Assembly (NCBI RefSeq): GCF_023954335.1
Contig: NZ_JAMLIE010000005.1
Location: 93,906 to 157,905 of the forward strand
Reading direction: 5' to 3'
Origin: Aquamicrobium sp.
Lineage (GTDB): Bacteria; Pseudomonadota; Alphaproteobacteria; Rhizobiales; Rhizobiaceae
DNA: 64,000 nt
Below the pieces are notes generated by a model. The model was given only the letters and a program-made list of their open reading frames with translations, was not told where the DNA came from and ran no database searches. Both the position numbers and the translations under genes were made by a program. This document shows, piece after piece, positions 57,033 to 64,000 of this stretch; positions within the stretch are counted from its first letter, which is position 1; each line of letters begins with the position of its first letter.

Positions 57033-58100
57033 TCACGTCTGCTGGTAGACGGCCACCACCTCGTCGAACCGGTGCTTTTCGAGATGGTCGCGCCGGATCA
57101 GGAAATAGATCGTGCCCTCGACGAAGCGCGCCTGCATCCAGTCGCCGATGTCGATCTGGAGCAGCAGCGTCCAGTCATGTGCCTTGAGAAGCACCTCGTC
57201 GCGGTGCTCCAGCCATTCCTCGCCCGACAGGTGCTGCTTGCCCCATCCGGTGACGACGACGGCGTCGTAGCGCGGATCGTCCTGCTCCGGCATCGGGCTG
57301 CCGAGAAGCTGCTGGCGCTGCCACGTCTCGGCCGGATAGCGGTCGCCGAATTCCTCCAGCGCCTCCTCATAGGCGGAGAACAGGTCCTGAAGCATGGGGT
57401 CGTCGCTCTCGCCCCTGGCGACGGCGGCGAAGTCGGGCATGGCCGCGATCTCGAGCGCGTGCGGATCGGGAAGCCGCCACGCCTGCCGCAGGGTCATGGC
57501 CCGGGCCGGCGCGCCGTAATTCGTGCCGCCCCCGGCATCCTCGTCCACGTCCTCGTCCCCGTCGCCGAACTCGGCGGCGATCGCCGCCCGCTCCTGCGCC
57601 TCGCGCGCGGCGGCCGCGGCAAGGTCGTCCGGCACGGCGAGCGGGCGCAGCGCATCGGCGGGCGAGCGCTCCCAGATCACCCGGGCGACGCGCGTGCCGG
57701 TGTCCCACGGGCCGATGGCGAGATCGTAGAAGAACAGCAGCCGCCCCTCGGAAGGAAGCGCCGAAGCGGCCGGCCCGAGCGCGGCGGCCTCAGTGAGGTC
57801 GACCTGCGCGATGAACGCATAGGGCAGGTCGAGCGCCATGTGGGCGCGCATTTCCCGGCCCGCGTCCTCGTTGCCGCGCCGGGCGATCTCGTCGGGATCG
57901 TCGGGCCGCGCCGGGCGGGGCCAGACGAAGCCGGCGGGCGCGTCCGGCGTGCCGCCGAGCCGCGTGCCGCCGATGGCGATTCCCGACGCCGCCGGATGGA
58001 AGATCGCCGCCGGCACCAGCGCCTCGACGACGATCTCGACTCGCGGCCGCTCGAAATAGGCCAGCAGGGCATCGGCGGCATCGGCCGGGCTGTCGAACAT
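57033..58100 (-). CDS. DUF1963 (YwqG-like) family protein
   Basis: 355 residues. Family segments include IAIGGTRLGGTPDAPAGFVW P, LDLPYAFIAQVDLTEAAALG, GRLLFFYDLAIGPWDTG, and a C-terminal DWTLLLQIDIGDWMQARFVE GTIYFLIRRDHLEKHRF, which is the DUF1963/YwqG pattern. An acidic insert (GDGDEDVDEDAGGG) lies near residue 185. Members are often immunity-like or of unknown role. It has no signal peptide and is directly followed by the unknown exported protein. It is first in this small minus-strand operon. Confidence 0.85.
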   Translation of the reverse strand: MFDSPADAADALLAYFERPRVEIVVEALVPAAIFHPAASGIAIGGTRLGGTPDAPAGFVWPRPARPDDPDEIARRGNEDAGREMRAHMALDLPYAFIAQVDLTEAAALGPAASALPSEGRLLFFYDLAIGPWDTGTRVARVIWERSPADALRPLAVPDDLAAAAAREAQERAAIAAEFGDGDEDVDEDAGGGTNYGAPARAMTLRQAWRLPDPHALEIAAMPDFAAVARGESDDPMLQDLFSAYEEALEEFGDRYPAETWQRQQLLGSPMPEQDDPRYDAVVVTGWGKQHLSGEEWLEHRDEVLLKAHDWTLLLQIDIGDWMQARFVEGTIYFLIRRDHLEKHRFDEVVAVYQQT

Positions 58101-58158
58101 GAAACCTCGCGAACGCTCTCTTCGTCACCGCTGAGGCTAGTATGAAAACGGCGCGCGC

Positions 58159-58177
58159 AAAAGCCGGCAATGCCGGC
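58159..58177 (-). terminator. Intrinsic terminator after aspA
   Basis: Arms GCCGGC (58172-58177 and 58163-58168) around ATT; on the minus strand the second arm is followed by TTTT (58162-58159). It lies 43-61 nt past the aspartase stop and fits termination of the leftward racemase-reductase-aspA operon. Confidence 0.7.
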
Positions 58178-58219
58178 CGTGGCGGGACGATGCCGTGACG
58201 CCTGCCGGGGAGGGGCGGT

Positions 58220-59728
58220 TCAGGAGGCCGTTGCCGCCACGCTCCGGCCGGAGGCGCGCGGCGCGGTCATGACCTCGATCCGGAGGAGGTCGTCGAGCTC
58301 CGGCCCGGTCAGCAGGCCCTCCTCGCGCACGAGGTCCGCCACGCGGCGCCCTTCCGCATGGGCGCGCCGGGCGATGCGCGAGGCGGCCTCGTAGCCGAGG
58401 CGCGGCCCGAGCGCGGTTATCAGGCCGATCGAATTCTCGACCTGTGCGAGGCAATGGTCGGCGTTCGCCTCGATCCCGCCGACGCAGCGCAGGTTCAGCG
58501 TCTCGATCGCCGCCGTCATGTGCCGCAGCGACGACAGCAGGCAGTAGCCGATGGTCGGCTCGAAGGCGTTGAGCTGCAACTGGCCGCCTTCGGCGCACAA
58601 GGTGATCGTCAGGTCATGGCCGATGACCATGAAGCACACCTGGTTGACCACTTCCGGGATGACGGGATTGACCTTGCCCGGCATGATCGACGAGCCGGCC
58701 TGGGCGGCGGGGAGGCGGATCTCGCCGAGGCCCGCGCGCGGCCCGCTCGACAGCAGGCGCAGGTCGTTGCATATCTTGGACAGCTTGACGGCGATCCTCT
58801 TCAGGATGCCGGAGAACAGGACGAACGCGCCCATGTCCGACGTCGCCTCTATGAGGTTGGCGGCCGGCACCATCGGCTGGCCGGACAGGCGCGCGAGCTC
58901 CTCGACGGCGAGCGCCGCATAGCGGGGATCGGAGGTGATGCCCGTCCCGATCGCCGTGGCGCCGAGATTGACCTCGCGGAACAGGGCCGCGGCCTCGCGA
59001 AGGCGCGACACGTCTTCCTTGATCGTGGCGAAGAAGCCGTCGAACTCCTGGCCGAGCGTCATCGGCACCGCGTCCTGGAGCTGGGTGCGGCCGATCTTGA
59101 GGATGCCGGCGAACTCCACCGCCTTCGCCTTGAAGGCGAAGGCCAGCTCGTTCAGCGCGTGGACGAGGGGCTCGGTGGCGAAGATGACGGCGAGGCGCAG
59201 GGCGGTCGGATAGGCGTCGTTGGTCGACTGCGCCCTGTTGACGTCGTCGTTGGGGTGAAGCGCCGCATAGTCGCCCCTGGCACGGCCCATCGTCTCCAGC
59301 GCGAGATTGGCGACGACCTCGTTGACGTTCATGTTCGTCGAGGTGCCGGCGCCGCCCTGGACGGCGTCGACCACGAACTGGTCGTGCAGCCGGCCCTCGC
59401 GGGCGATCATGTCGCAGGCCTTCTCGATCGCCGCGCATTTTTCGGCGGAAAGGTGCCCGAGCCGCCTGTTCGCGCGGGCCGCGGCGGCTTTCACGAGGAC
59501 GAGGGCGCGCACGAAGTCGGGAAACCGCCCAATCGGCACGCCGGTGATGGGAAAGTTCTCGACGGCGCGCAGGGTATGGATTCCCCAATAGGCGTCGGCC
59601 GGGATATGCGCCTCGCCGAGGAGATCCTGCTCCGTGCGGGTCCGCGCGCCGGGGCGCTCCGCCTGCGGGGCGGCCGCGACGTCCTGCGCGGAGGTTTCGT
59701 CGCTGGTTTCTGCTCGCTTGCGTGTCAT
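58220..59728 (-). CDS. aspA: Aspartate ammonia-lyase
   Basis: 502 residues; the first 30 are a low-complexity extension beyond the usual start. Aspartase/fumarase superfamily motifs: HIPADAYWGIHTLRAVENFPI (42-62), GGAGTSTNMNVNEVVAN, GRTQLQDAVPMTLGQEF (213-229) and the signature GSSIMPGKVNP (345-355) carrying the catalytic Ser loop. LHPNDDVNRAQSTNDAYPTA is also typical of aspartase. It releases ammonia from L-aspartate to give fumarate. It ends the operon racemase, flavin reductase, aspartase, which could convert D- or modified aspartate to fumarate. Confidence 0.93.
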   Translation of the reverse strand: MTRKRAETSDETSAQDVAAAPQAERPGARTRTEQDLLGEAHIPADAYWGIHTLRAVENFPITGVPIGRFPDFVRALVLVKAAAARANRRLGHLSAEKCAAIEKACDMIAREGRLHDQFVVDAVQGGAGTSTNMNVNEVVANLALETMGRARGDYAALHPNDDVNRAQSTNDAYPTALRLAVIFATEPLVHALNELAFAFKAKAVEFAGILKIGRTQLQDAVPMTLGQEFDGFFATIKEDVSRLREAAALFREVNLGATAIGTGITSDPRYAALAVEELARLSGQPMVPAANLIEATSDMGAFVLFSGILKRIAVKLSKICNDLRLLSSGPRAGLGEIRLPAAQAGSSIMPGKVNPVIPEVVNQVCFMVIGHDLTITLCAEGGQLQLNAFEPTIGYCLLSSLRHMTAAIETLNLRCVGGIEANADHCLAQVENSIGLITALGPRLGYEAASRIARRAHAEGRRVADLVREEGLLTGPELDDLLRIEVMTAPRASGRSVAATAS

Positions 59729-59765
59729 GATCCGGCTTTCGTCTGGGGAGCCCGGCGCGAAAGGG

Positions 59766-60437
59766 CTAGAGGTCGAACTTGTCGCGCGTGCGCGTATAGG
59801 CGCGGCCGGTCAGGCGGCCGACGGCGTCGAGCGCGTCGCCGTTCACCCGCATGCGCTCGAGATCGAGGATGTCGCCCCGGTAATGGGCATGGACGATCCT
59901 GCCGATGACGATGTTGCGCGAGCGGCTGACCGCGAAGGTGATGAACCGGCGGCATTCGAAGGCGGCCGGCGCTTCCAGGATGTAGGGGCTCGACACCTTC
60001 TTTCCGGGCGCGGCCGTCAGTCCGGTCTGGGCGAGCTCGTCGACCTCGTAGTCGAAATCGCCGGCGCAGGCCGCCATCGCGCCGGCGATGGCATCGGAGA
60101 CGATGTTGACGGTGAACTCCTCGCGCGCCTCGATGTTGTGCGCCGTGTCCTTGGTCGTCCCGTCCGGCCGGTTCTCGAGGCCGAGCGCGACGAGCGGCGG
60201 GTCGGCGGACAGCACGTTGAAGAAGCTGTAGGGCGCGGCATTGGCGATGCCGGGTGCGGAAACGGTGGTGACGAGCGCGATGGGGCGCGGCACGATCGTG
60301 CCGGCAAGCAGCTTGTAGGCCAGCTGCGCGTCGAGCGCCTCGAAGTCGATCTCAACGTGCGGCATCGCGGCCCCATGCGGTTGCGCGGCGTTCGCCGGCC
60401 CTCCAGACCGGCCATCCCGGCCGCGCGCCGGTTTCAT
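59766..60437 (-). CDS. Flavin reductase-like (DUF447/FMN-binding split barrel) protein
   Basis: 223 residues if the ATG overlapping the racemase stop (ATGA at 60437) is used; this start has GAGG upstream. An alternative ATG at 60365 removes a Gly/Arg/Ala-rich lead and gives 199 residues beginning MPHVEIDFEALDAQLAYKLL. The core shows the flavin reductase-like domain: AGTIVPRPIALVTTVSAPGI, NAAPYSFFNVLSADPPLVAL and KDTAHNIEAREEFTVNIVSD. Such proteins reduce FMN or oxidise small substrates. It is coupled to the racemase gene. Confidence 0.85.
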   Translation of the reverse strand: MKPARGRDGRSGGPANAAQPHGAAMPHVEIDFEALDAQLAYKLLAGTIVPRPIALVTTVSAPGIANAAPYSFFNVLSADPPLVALGLENRPDGTTKDTAHNIEAREEFTVNIVSDAIAGAMAACAGDFDYEVDELAQTGLTAAPGKKVSSPYILEAPAAFECRRFITFAVSRSRNIVIGRIVHAHYRGDILDLERMRVNGDALDAVGRLTGRAYTRTRDKFDL

Positions 60438-61147
60438 GTCCGGTCCTCGCGCGGCTCGCCGGTGCAATGGGCGATGCAGGCCGAGACCAGCGCCGCCGTC
60501 GCGTCGACCAGCATGGGCGCGCGCCGCGAGTTCGCCAGCGCCACCGGGATTTCGGTGCAGCCCATGACGATCCGCGTTGCCCCCCGGGCGACGAGGGCGT
60601 CGATCGCGGCCTCCAGCAGGGCTCTCGCCCCGGCTACGTCGCCGGCCTTGACCAGCCCGATGGCCGGCTGGACGAATTCGTCCTGCTCGGAGGCCGTCGG
60701 GAGGACCGCTTCGTAGCCCCGCGCGGCGAGGGGAGGCTGGTATATGCCCGCATGCAGCGTTCCCGTCGTGGCGAGCAGCCCGACCTTCGCCACCGGCCCG
60801 CCCGCCGCCCGCAGCGCCTCGCACGCGCTCTCGGCGATGTGCAGGATCGGGACCCGGCTGAAGCGGGCGAGGTCGGCATGCCAGTAATGGGCGGTGTTGC
60901 AGGGGATCGCTATCACCGACACGCCGGCGTCGACGAGCAGCGAGACTCCCTCGATCAGCATCGGCAGCGGCGAGGGCCCCTGTCCCATGATCGAGGACGA
61001 GCGGTCCGGCGTGCGGGTCGCCGAGTAGATGACCGTCTCGATATGGTCCTGATCGCGCTCCGCCTTGCTGGCCAGCGTCAGCTTGTAGAAGAAATCGGCG
61101 GTGGCCAGCGGCCCCATGCCGCCAAGCACTCCCAGTTTCTGGCTCAT
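60434..61147 (-). CDS. Aspartate/glutamate racemase family protein
   Basis: 237 residues. The two-cysteine active site is present: C83 in IAIPCNTAHYWH and C197 in IVMGCTEIPVAL. The N-terminus KLGVLGGMGPLATADFFYKL is typical of the YgeA/aspartate racemase branch. Both cysteines act as acid-base pair without cofactor. It is the first gene of the leftward operon and divergent from the ABC importer genes. With aspartase downstream, D-aspartate use is a reasonable guess; hydantoin, maleate or other family activities cannot be excluded. Confidence 0.9.
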   Translation of the reverse strand: MSQKLGVLGGMGPLATADFFYKLTLASKAERDQDHIETVIYSATRTPDRSSSIMGQGPSPLPMLIEGVSLLVDAGVSVIAIPCNTAHYWHADLARFSRVPILHIAESACEALRAAGGPVAKVGLLATTGTLHAGIYQPPLAARGYEAVLPTASEQDEFVQPAIGLVKAGDVAGARALLEAAIDALVARGATRIVMGCTEIPVALANSRRAPMLVDATAALVSACIAHCTGEPREDRT

Positions 61148-61423
61148 GCCGGCTCCCCGGATCGATTCAGGCGGTCCATGAATCGATCCGGATCGGCCGG
61201 GCGTCTAATAATCAGATGGCAGCCGACTATTCCGCTTCCTTATCGTCCCGCCCGGCCGGGGCAGGCGGGACCGCGATTCCGGCAGGCTCTCGCCGGCGAC
61301 GGCAAGGCTCGGAATCTATTCCGATTCATAATACTAAGCCGCCAATTTTTATTCGATCGCTTTGTGTGCCGCCGCTACCGTGAAATGGCAGGGAACACAA
61401 TTCATCGACAGGAGGATGTCATC
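61148..61423. promoter_or_regulatory. Divergent control region between racemase and ABC importer
   Basis: 276 nt holding the 61159-61189 palindrome, a second short palindrome GGAATCTATTCC at 61311-61322 followed by an AT-rich stretch, and the AGGAGG ribosome site of the binding-protein gene (about 61411). No coding frame was supported. Confidence 0.5.
61159..61189. promoter_or_regulatory. Perfect 11-bp inverted repeat upstream of the racemase gene
   Basis: GGATCGATTCA (61159-61169), 9-nt spacer, TGAATCGATCC (61179-61189). It lies 12 nt upstream of the racemase start, inside the 276-nt divergent region. No regulator gene adjoins it in the window. It is a strong operator candidate. Confidence 0.6.
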
Positions 61424-62440
61424 ATGCGTACGTTCGACAGGCTGATAAAGAAGCATATCGTGGCGCTTTCGATCTTTTCGGCGGCGTCCGCCATCTGTGC
61501 CCCCACCGTGGCCTCGGCGCAGCAGGCCGTCCACTTCATGATGGACTTCCTGCCGTCGGGCGAATACGCGGCCTACTATTCCGGCTGGACCAAGGGCTTC
61601 TGGAAGGAAGAGGGCATCGACATCACCATCAGCCGCGGCTACGGCAGCAGCGATACCGTCTCGAAGATCGCCAACGGCGCGGCCGATTTCGGCGTCGGCG
61701 ACATCGGCGCGGTGCTGACGGCGCGCTCGCGGGCCGGCGCGCCGGTCAAGGCGATCAGCGCCCTCTACACCTATTCGCCCCATTCCTTCTTCGTGCTCGA
61801 AAGCTCGGGCATCGACACGCTGAACGATCTGGAGGGCAAGCGCCTCGGCATCACGCCGGGCAACAGCCACCGCATCTACTTCCCCGAGGTCGCGCAGCGC
61901 ATCGGCTTTCCCGAGGATTCGGTGACCTGGGTCAATGTCGACGCGACCGCGATGGGCACGCTGCTGATCCAGAAGCAGATCGACGCCGCGCCGCTCTACT
62001 CGATGCACTATTACTACAACAACAAGGCGGCGCAGAGCGCGGGCGAGTCGATCAAGGTCCTGCCCTACGTCGAGACCGGCTTCAAGATCTACTCGAACGC
62101 CGTCTTCGCCTCCGACAGCACCATCGCCAGCCGCAAGGAGGTCGTCGAGGCGTTCCTGCGCGGGCTCCAGAAGTCGCTCAACTGGGCGAAGGACAACCAA
62201 GAAGAGGCGTGCAAGCTGCATATCGAGCACGTTCCGGGCCTGCCGCTCGACGACTGCATGGGCTCGCTCTCGGTGATGCTCGAGCACGTCTTCAACGAGG
62301 ATTCCGAGCGCGACGGGCTCGGCCGCTTCAATCCCGACCAGCTCGCCTTCACCTACGAGACCGTGGCCAAGGCGCAGGACCTCGACCCGGCGTGGGACCC
62401 GCAGCAGGCGCTGGACACCGGCATGCTGCCGCCGCGCTGA
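61424..62440 (+). CDS. ABC transporter substrate-binding protein (SsuA/TauA/NMT1-like)
   Basis: 338 residues from ATG 61424, preceded by AGGAGG. The signal peptide is MRTFDRLIKKHIVALSIFSA with cleavage near VASAQQ. The mature protein follows the NMT1/SsuA pattern: GEYAAYYSGWTKGFWKEEGI, DITISRGYGSSDTVSKIANG, ADFGVGDIGAVL, GIDTLNDLEGKRLGITPGNS and FLRGLQKSLNWAKDNQEEAC. Ligands of this family include sulfonates, nitrate, taurine and pyrimidine precursors. It is divergent from the racemase-aspartase operon, and its importer partners follow. Confidence 0.92.
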   Translation: MRTFDRLIKKHIVALSIFSAASAICAPTVASAQQAVHFMMDFLPSGEYAAYYSGWTKGFWKEEGIDITISRGYGSSDTVSKIANGAADFGVGDIGAVLTARSRAGAPVKAISALYTYSPHSFFVLESSGIDTLNDLEGKRLGITPGNSHRIYFPEVAQRIGFPEDSVTWVNVDATAMGTLLIQKQIDAAPLYSMHYYYNNKAAQSAGESIKVLPYVETGFKIYSNAVFASDSTIASRKEVVEAFLRGLQKSLNWAKDNQEEACKLHIEHVPGLPLDDCMGSLSVMLEHVFNEDSERDGLGRFNPDQLAFTYETVAKAQDLDPAWDPQQALDTGMLPPR

Positions 62441-62474
62441 TCCCATCAGGTGACACCGGCGTCGGAGGGCCATC

Positions 62475-63233
62475 GTGACCAGCATCGAAATCAACAACGT
62501 ATCCAAGATCTACACGTCTTGGGATGGCTCGGAGATCGCCGCGTTGAAAGACGTGAGCCTGAGCATCGAGAAGAACGAGTTCATCGCTCTGGTCGGGCCC
62601 TCCGGATGCGGGAAGTCGACTCTCCTGCGGCTCATCGCCGGCCTGTTCGGCGTCTCGGCGGGTGAAATCCTGATCGACGGTCTGGCGGTCAGGGAGCCGC
62701 GGCGCGAAACCGGCATGGTCTTCCAGAAGCCCACCCTGCTTCCCTGGAAGACCGTGATGGAGAACGTGCTCTTCCCGTTCAAGCTGATGCGGCGGAGCGA
62801 TCCGCCGCGCGAGAAGGCGCGCGAGCTTCTGGCGCTCGCCGGGCTCGAAGGGTTCGAGAACCGCTACCCGGACGAGCTTTCGGGCGGCATGCAGCAGCGC
62901 GCGGCGATCTGCCGGGCGCTGACGCCCGACCCGCAGGTGCTGCTGATGGACGAGCCGTTCGGCGCCCTCGACGCGCTGACGCGCGAGGAGATGTCCATCG
63001 AGCTGCTGCGCATCTGGACCGAGCAGCCCAAGACGATCGTCTTCGTCACCCACTCGATCTCCGAGGCCGTCATGCTGGCCGATCGCGTGGTGGTGCTGTC
63101 GGCGCGGCCCGGGCGCATCGAGGAGATCGTCCCGATCCCCATTCCGCGCCCGCGCAGCTTCGATTCGGAAGCCCTTCCCGAGTTCAACCGGTGTGTCCGG
63201 CATATCCGGTCCCTGATCACCAGCAGGCATTGA
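62475..63233 (+). CDS. ABC transporter ATP-binding protein (SsuB/TauB-like)
   Basis: 252 residues with intact motifs: Walker A GPSGCGKST (41-49), Q-loop MVFQKPTLLPWKTVMENVLF, signature LSGGMQQRAAICRAL, Walker B QVLLMDEPFGALD and the H-loop FVTHSISEAVMLADRV. Length and motif spacing fit the SsuB/TauB class. It begins 34 nt after the binding protein and ends 12 nt before the permease. Confidence 0.95.
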   Translation: MTSIEINNVSKIYTSWDGSEIAALKDVSLSIEKNEFIALVGPSGCGKSTLLRLIAGLFGVSAGEILIDGLAVREPRRETGMVFQKPTLLPWKTVMENVLFPFKLMRRSDPPREKARELLALAGLEGFENRYPDELSGGMQQRAAICRALTPDPQVLLMDEPFGALDALTREEMSIELLRIWTEQPKTIVFVTHSISEAVMLADRVVVLSARPGRIEEIVPIPIPRPRSFDSEALPEFNRCVRHIRSLITSRH

Positions 63234-63245
63234 GGAGCGCCGGTC

Positions 63246-64000
63246 ATGATGTTGCGCAAGTTCTGGCACTACGGCCAAGACGTCATTCTCCCGACGGCGG
63301 TCTTCGCCTTCATGCTTCTGGCGTGGGAGCTCGCCGTCAAGGCGTTCAGCGTGCCGCAATATCTGCTGCCCGCCCCGTCGGTGATCTACGCCGCGACCGT
63401 GGCCGAGGGCCCGGCCGTCATGTTCCATACCTGGGCTACGATCCGCACCGTCCTTGCCGGGTTTCTGCTGTCCGTCGCGGTCAGCATCCCGCTCGGCTTC
63501 ACGCTGGCCTCGTCGCGCTACGCCTCCAACGCCATCTATCCGCTGCTGGTGCTGACGCAGGCGATCCCCAAGGTCGCGCTGGCGCCGATCCTGGTCATCG
63601 CCCTCGGCGCCAACGAGATGCCGCGCATCGCGGTGACATTCCTGGTCGCGTTCTTCCCGCTGGTGATCTCGGTGGCGACCGGCCTGATGTCGACCCCCTC
63701 GGAGCTGATCGAGCTCGGCCGCAGCTATCGCGCCGGCCGGCTGCAGGAGTTCTTCAGGATACGCATACCCTTCGCGATCCCGTTCATCTTCAGCGGCCTG
63801 AAGTCGGCCATCACCCTGTCGGTCGTCGGCGCGGTGGTCGGCGAGTTCGTCACCTCCGACCGCGGGCTCGGCAACCTGATCCAGACGTCCACCGCCTTCT
63901 TCCAGGTGCCGCTGGCGTTCGGGGCGGTGACGATCCTGGCGATACTGGGCATCGTCCTGTTCCAGATCATCACCGCGATCGAGCGCGTCTTCTTCCCGTG
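63246..64000 (+). CDS. ABC transporter permease (SsuC/TauC-like, partial, runs off window)
   Basis: About 251 residues are visible from ATG 63246 (GAGGAG upstream). The frame shows hydrophobic segments from residue 15 on, SVPQYLLPAPSVIYAATV, LAGFLLSVAVSIPLGFTL, PLLVLTQAIPKVALAPILVI and the EAA loop ELIELGRSYRAGRLQEFFRI then RIPFAIPFIFSGLKSAITLS, as in SsuC/TauC. The sequence continues past the end, so the C-terminus is missing. It completes the importer with the two upstream genes. Confidence 0.92.
   Translation, partial: MMLRKFWHYGQDVILPTAVFAFMLLAWELAVKAFSVPQYLLPAPSVIYAATVAEGPAVMFHTWATIRTVLAGFLLSVAVSIPLGFTLASSRYASNAIYPLLVLTQAIPKVALAPILVIALGANEMPRIAVTFLVAFFPLVISVATGLMSTPSELIELGRSYRAGRLQEFFRIRIPFAIPFIFSGLKSAITLSVVGAVVGEFVTSDRGLGNLIQTSTAFFQVPLAFGAVTILAILGIVLFQIITAIERVFFP

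Overview
The window looks like part of a large repABC replicon (plasmid or chromid) of a high-GC alphaproteobacterium, most likely of the Hyphomicrobiales (Rhizobium/Mesorhizobium/Brucella relatives). The evidence is a complete repA-repB-repC cassette with an antisense ctRNA and two parS-type palindromes, several rhizobial-type intergenic palindromic repeats, and a gene content dominated by catabolic operons, ABC/TRAP transporters and their regulators. No rRNA, tRNA, CRISPR array or transposase gene was seen.

Region 1 (1-5.6 kb): a CapA-like metallophosphatase (cut by the window edge), a TRAP transporter (large permease, small permease, binding protein) and a PuuE-type deacetylase/allantoinase lie on the minus strand, divergent from an RpiR regulator. 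A 43-bp imperfect palindrome sits between the divergent promoters. Region 2 (5.6-15.3 kb) is the replicon backbone: scpB overlapped by a DUF1403 gene with a 35-bp hairpin palindrome upstream, a vapBC-integrase overlap cascade, a WGR protein, an LLM flavin oxidoreductase, then repC, the ctRNA, repB, repA and parS sites. Region 3 (15.3-19.3 kb) holds a hipBA module preceded by four 18-bp palindromes spaced exactly 27 bp apart, a DyP peroxidase and an unknown membrane protein.

Region 4 (19.3-26.2 kb) matches an itaconate catabolic cluster: LysR regulator, itaconate CoA-transferase, citramalyl-CoA lyase, MmgE/PrpD protein, acyl-CoA dehydrogenase and a MaoC-like hydratase. Region 5 (26.2-29.3 kb) is the surviving 3' end of an ABC sugar-type operon (a truncated SMP-30 remnant, an SMP-30-like gene and an RbsA-type ATPase) bounded by palindromic repeats. 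Region 6 (29.3-40 kb) is an eight-gene minus-strand operon (SDR, E1 alpha, E1 beta, enoyl-CoA hydratase, E2, acyl-CoA dehydrogenase, AMP-ligase, TetR) divergent from an MmgE/PrpD-SDR pair, with a candidate TetR operator between them. No E3 gene is present.

Region 7 (40-43.8 kb): a YbaN-like membrane protein, then a TPP riboswitch controlling thiM-thiE-thiD and an SDR. Region 8 (43.8-52.8 kb): GntR and TauE/SafE genes divergent from a polyamine-type ABC transporter operon that also encodes an amidotransferase-fold protein and an atypical gamma-glutamyltransferase; this is the best candidate here for an undescribed uptake-and-cleavage system. Region 9 (53-58.1 kb): a malonyl-CoA synthetase, an MBL-fold hydrolase, an unknown exported protein and a DUF1963 protein. 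Region 10 (58.2-64 kb): aspartase, flavin reductase and Asp/Glu racemase genes divergent from an SsuABC/TauABC-type importer whose permease runs off the window end.

Functions are assigned from protein motifs and gene order read by eye. No database search was run, so family calls are firmer than substrate calls.
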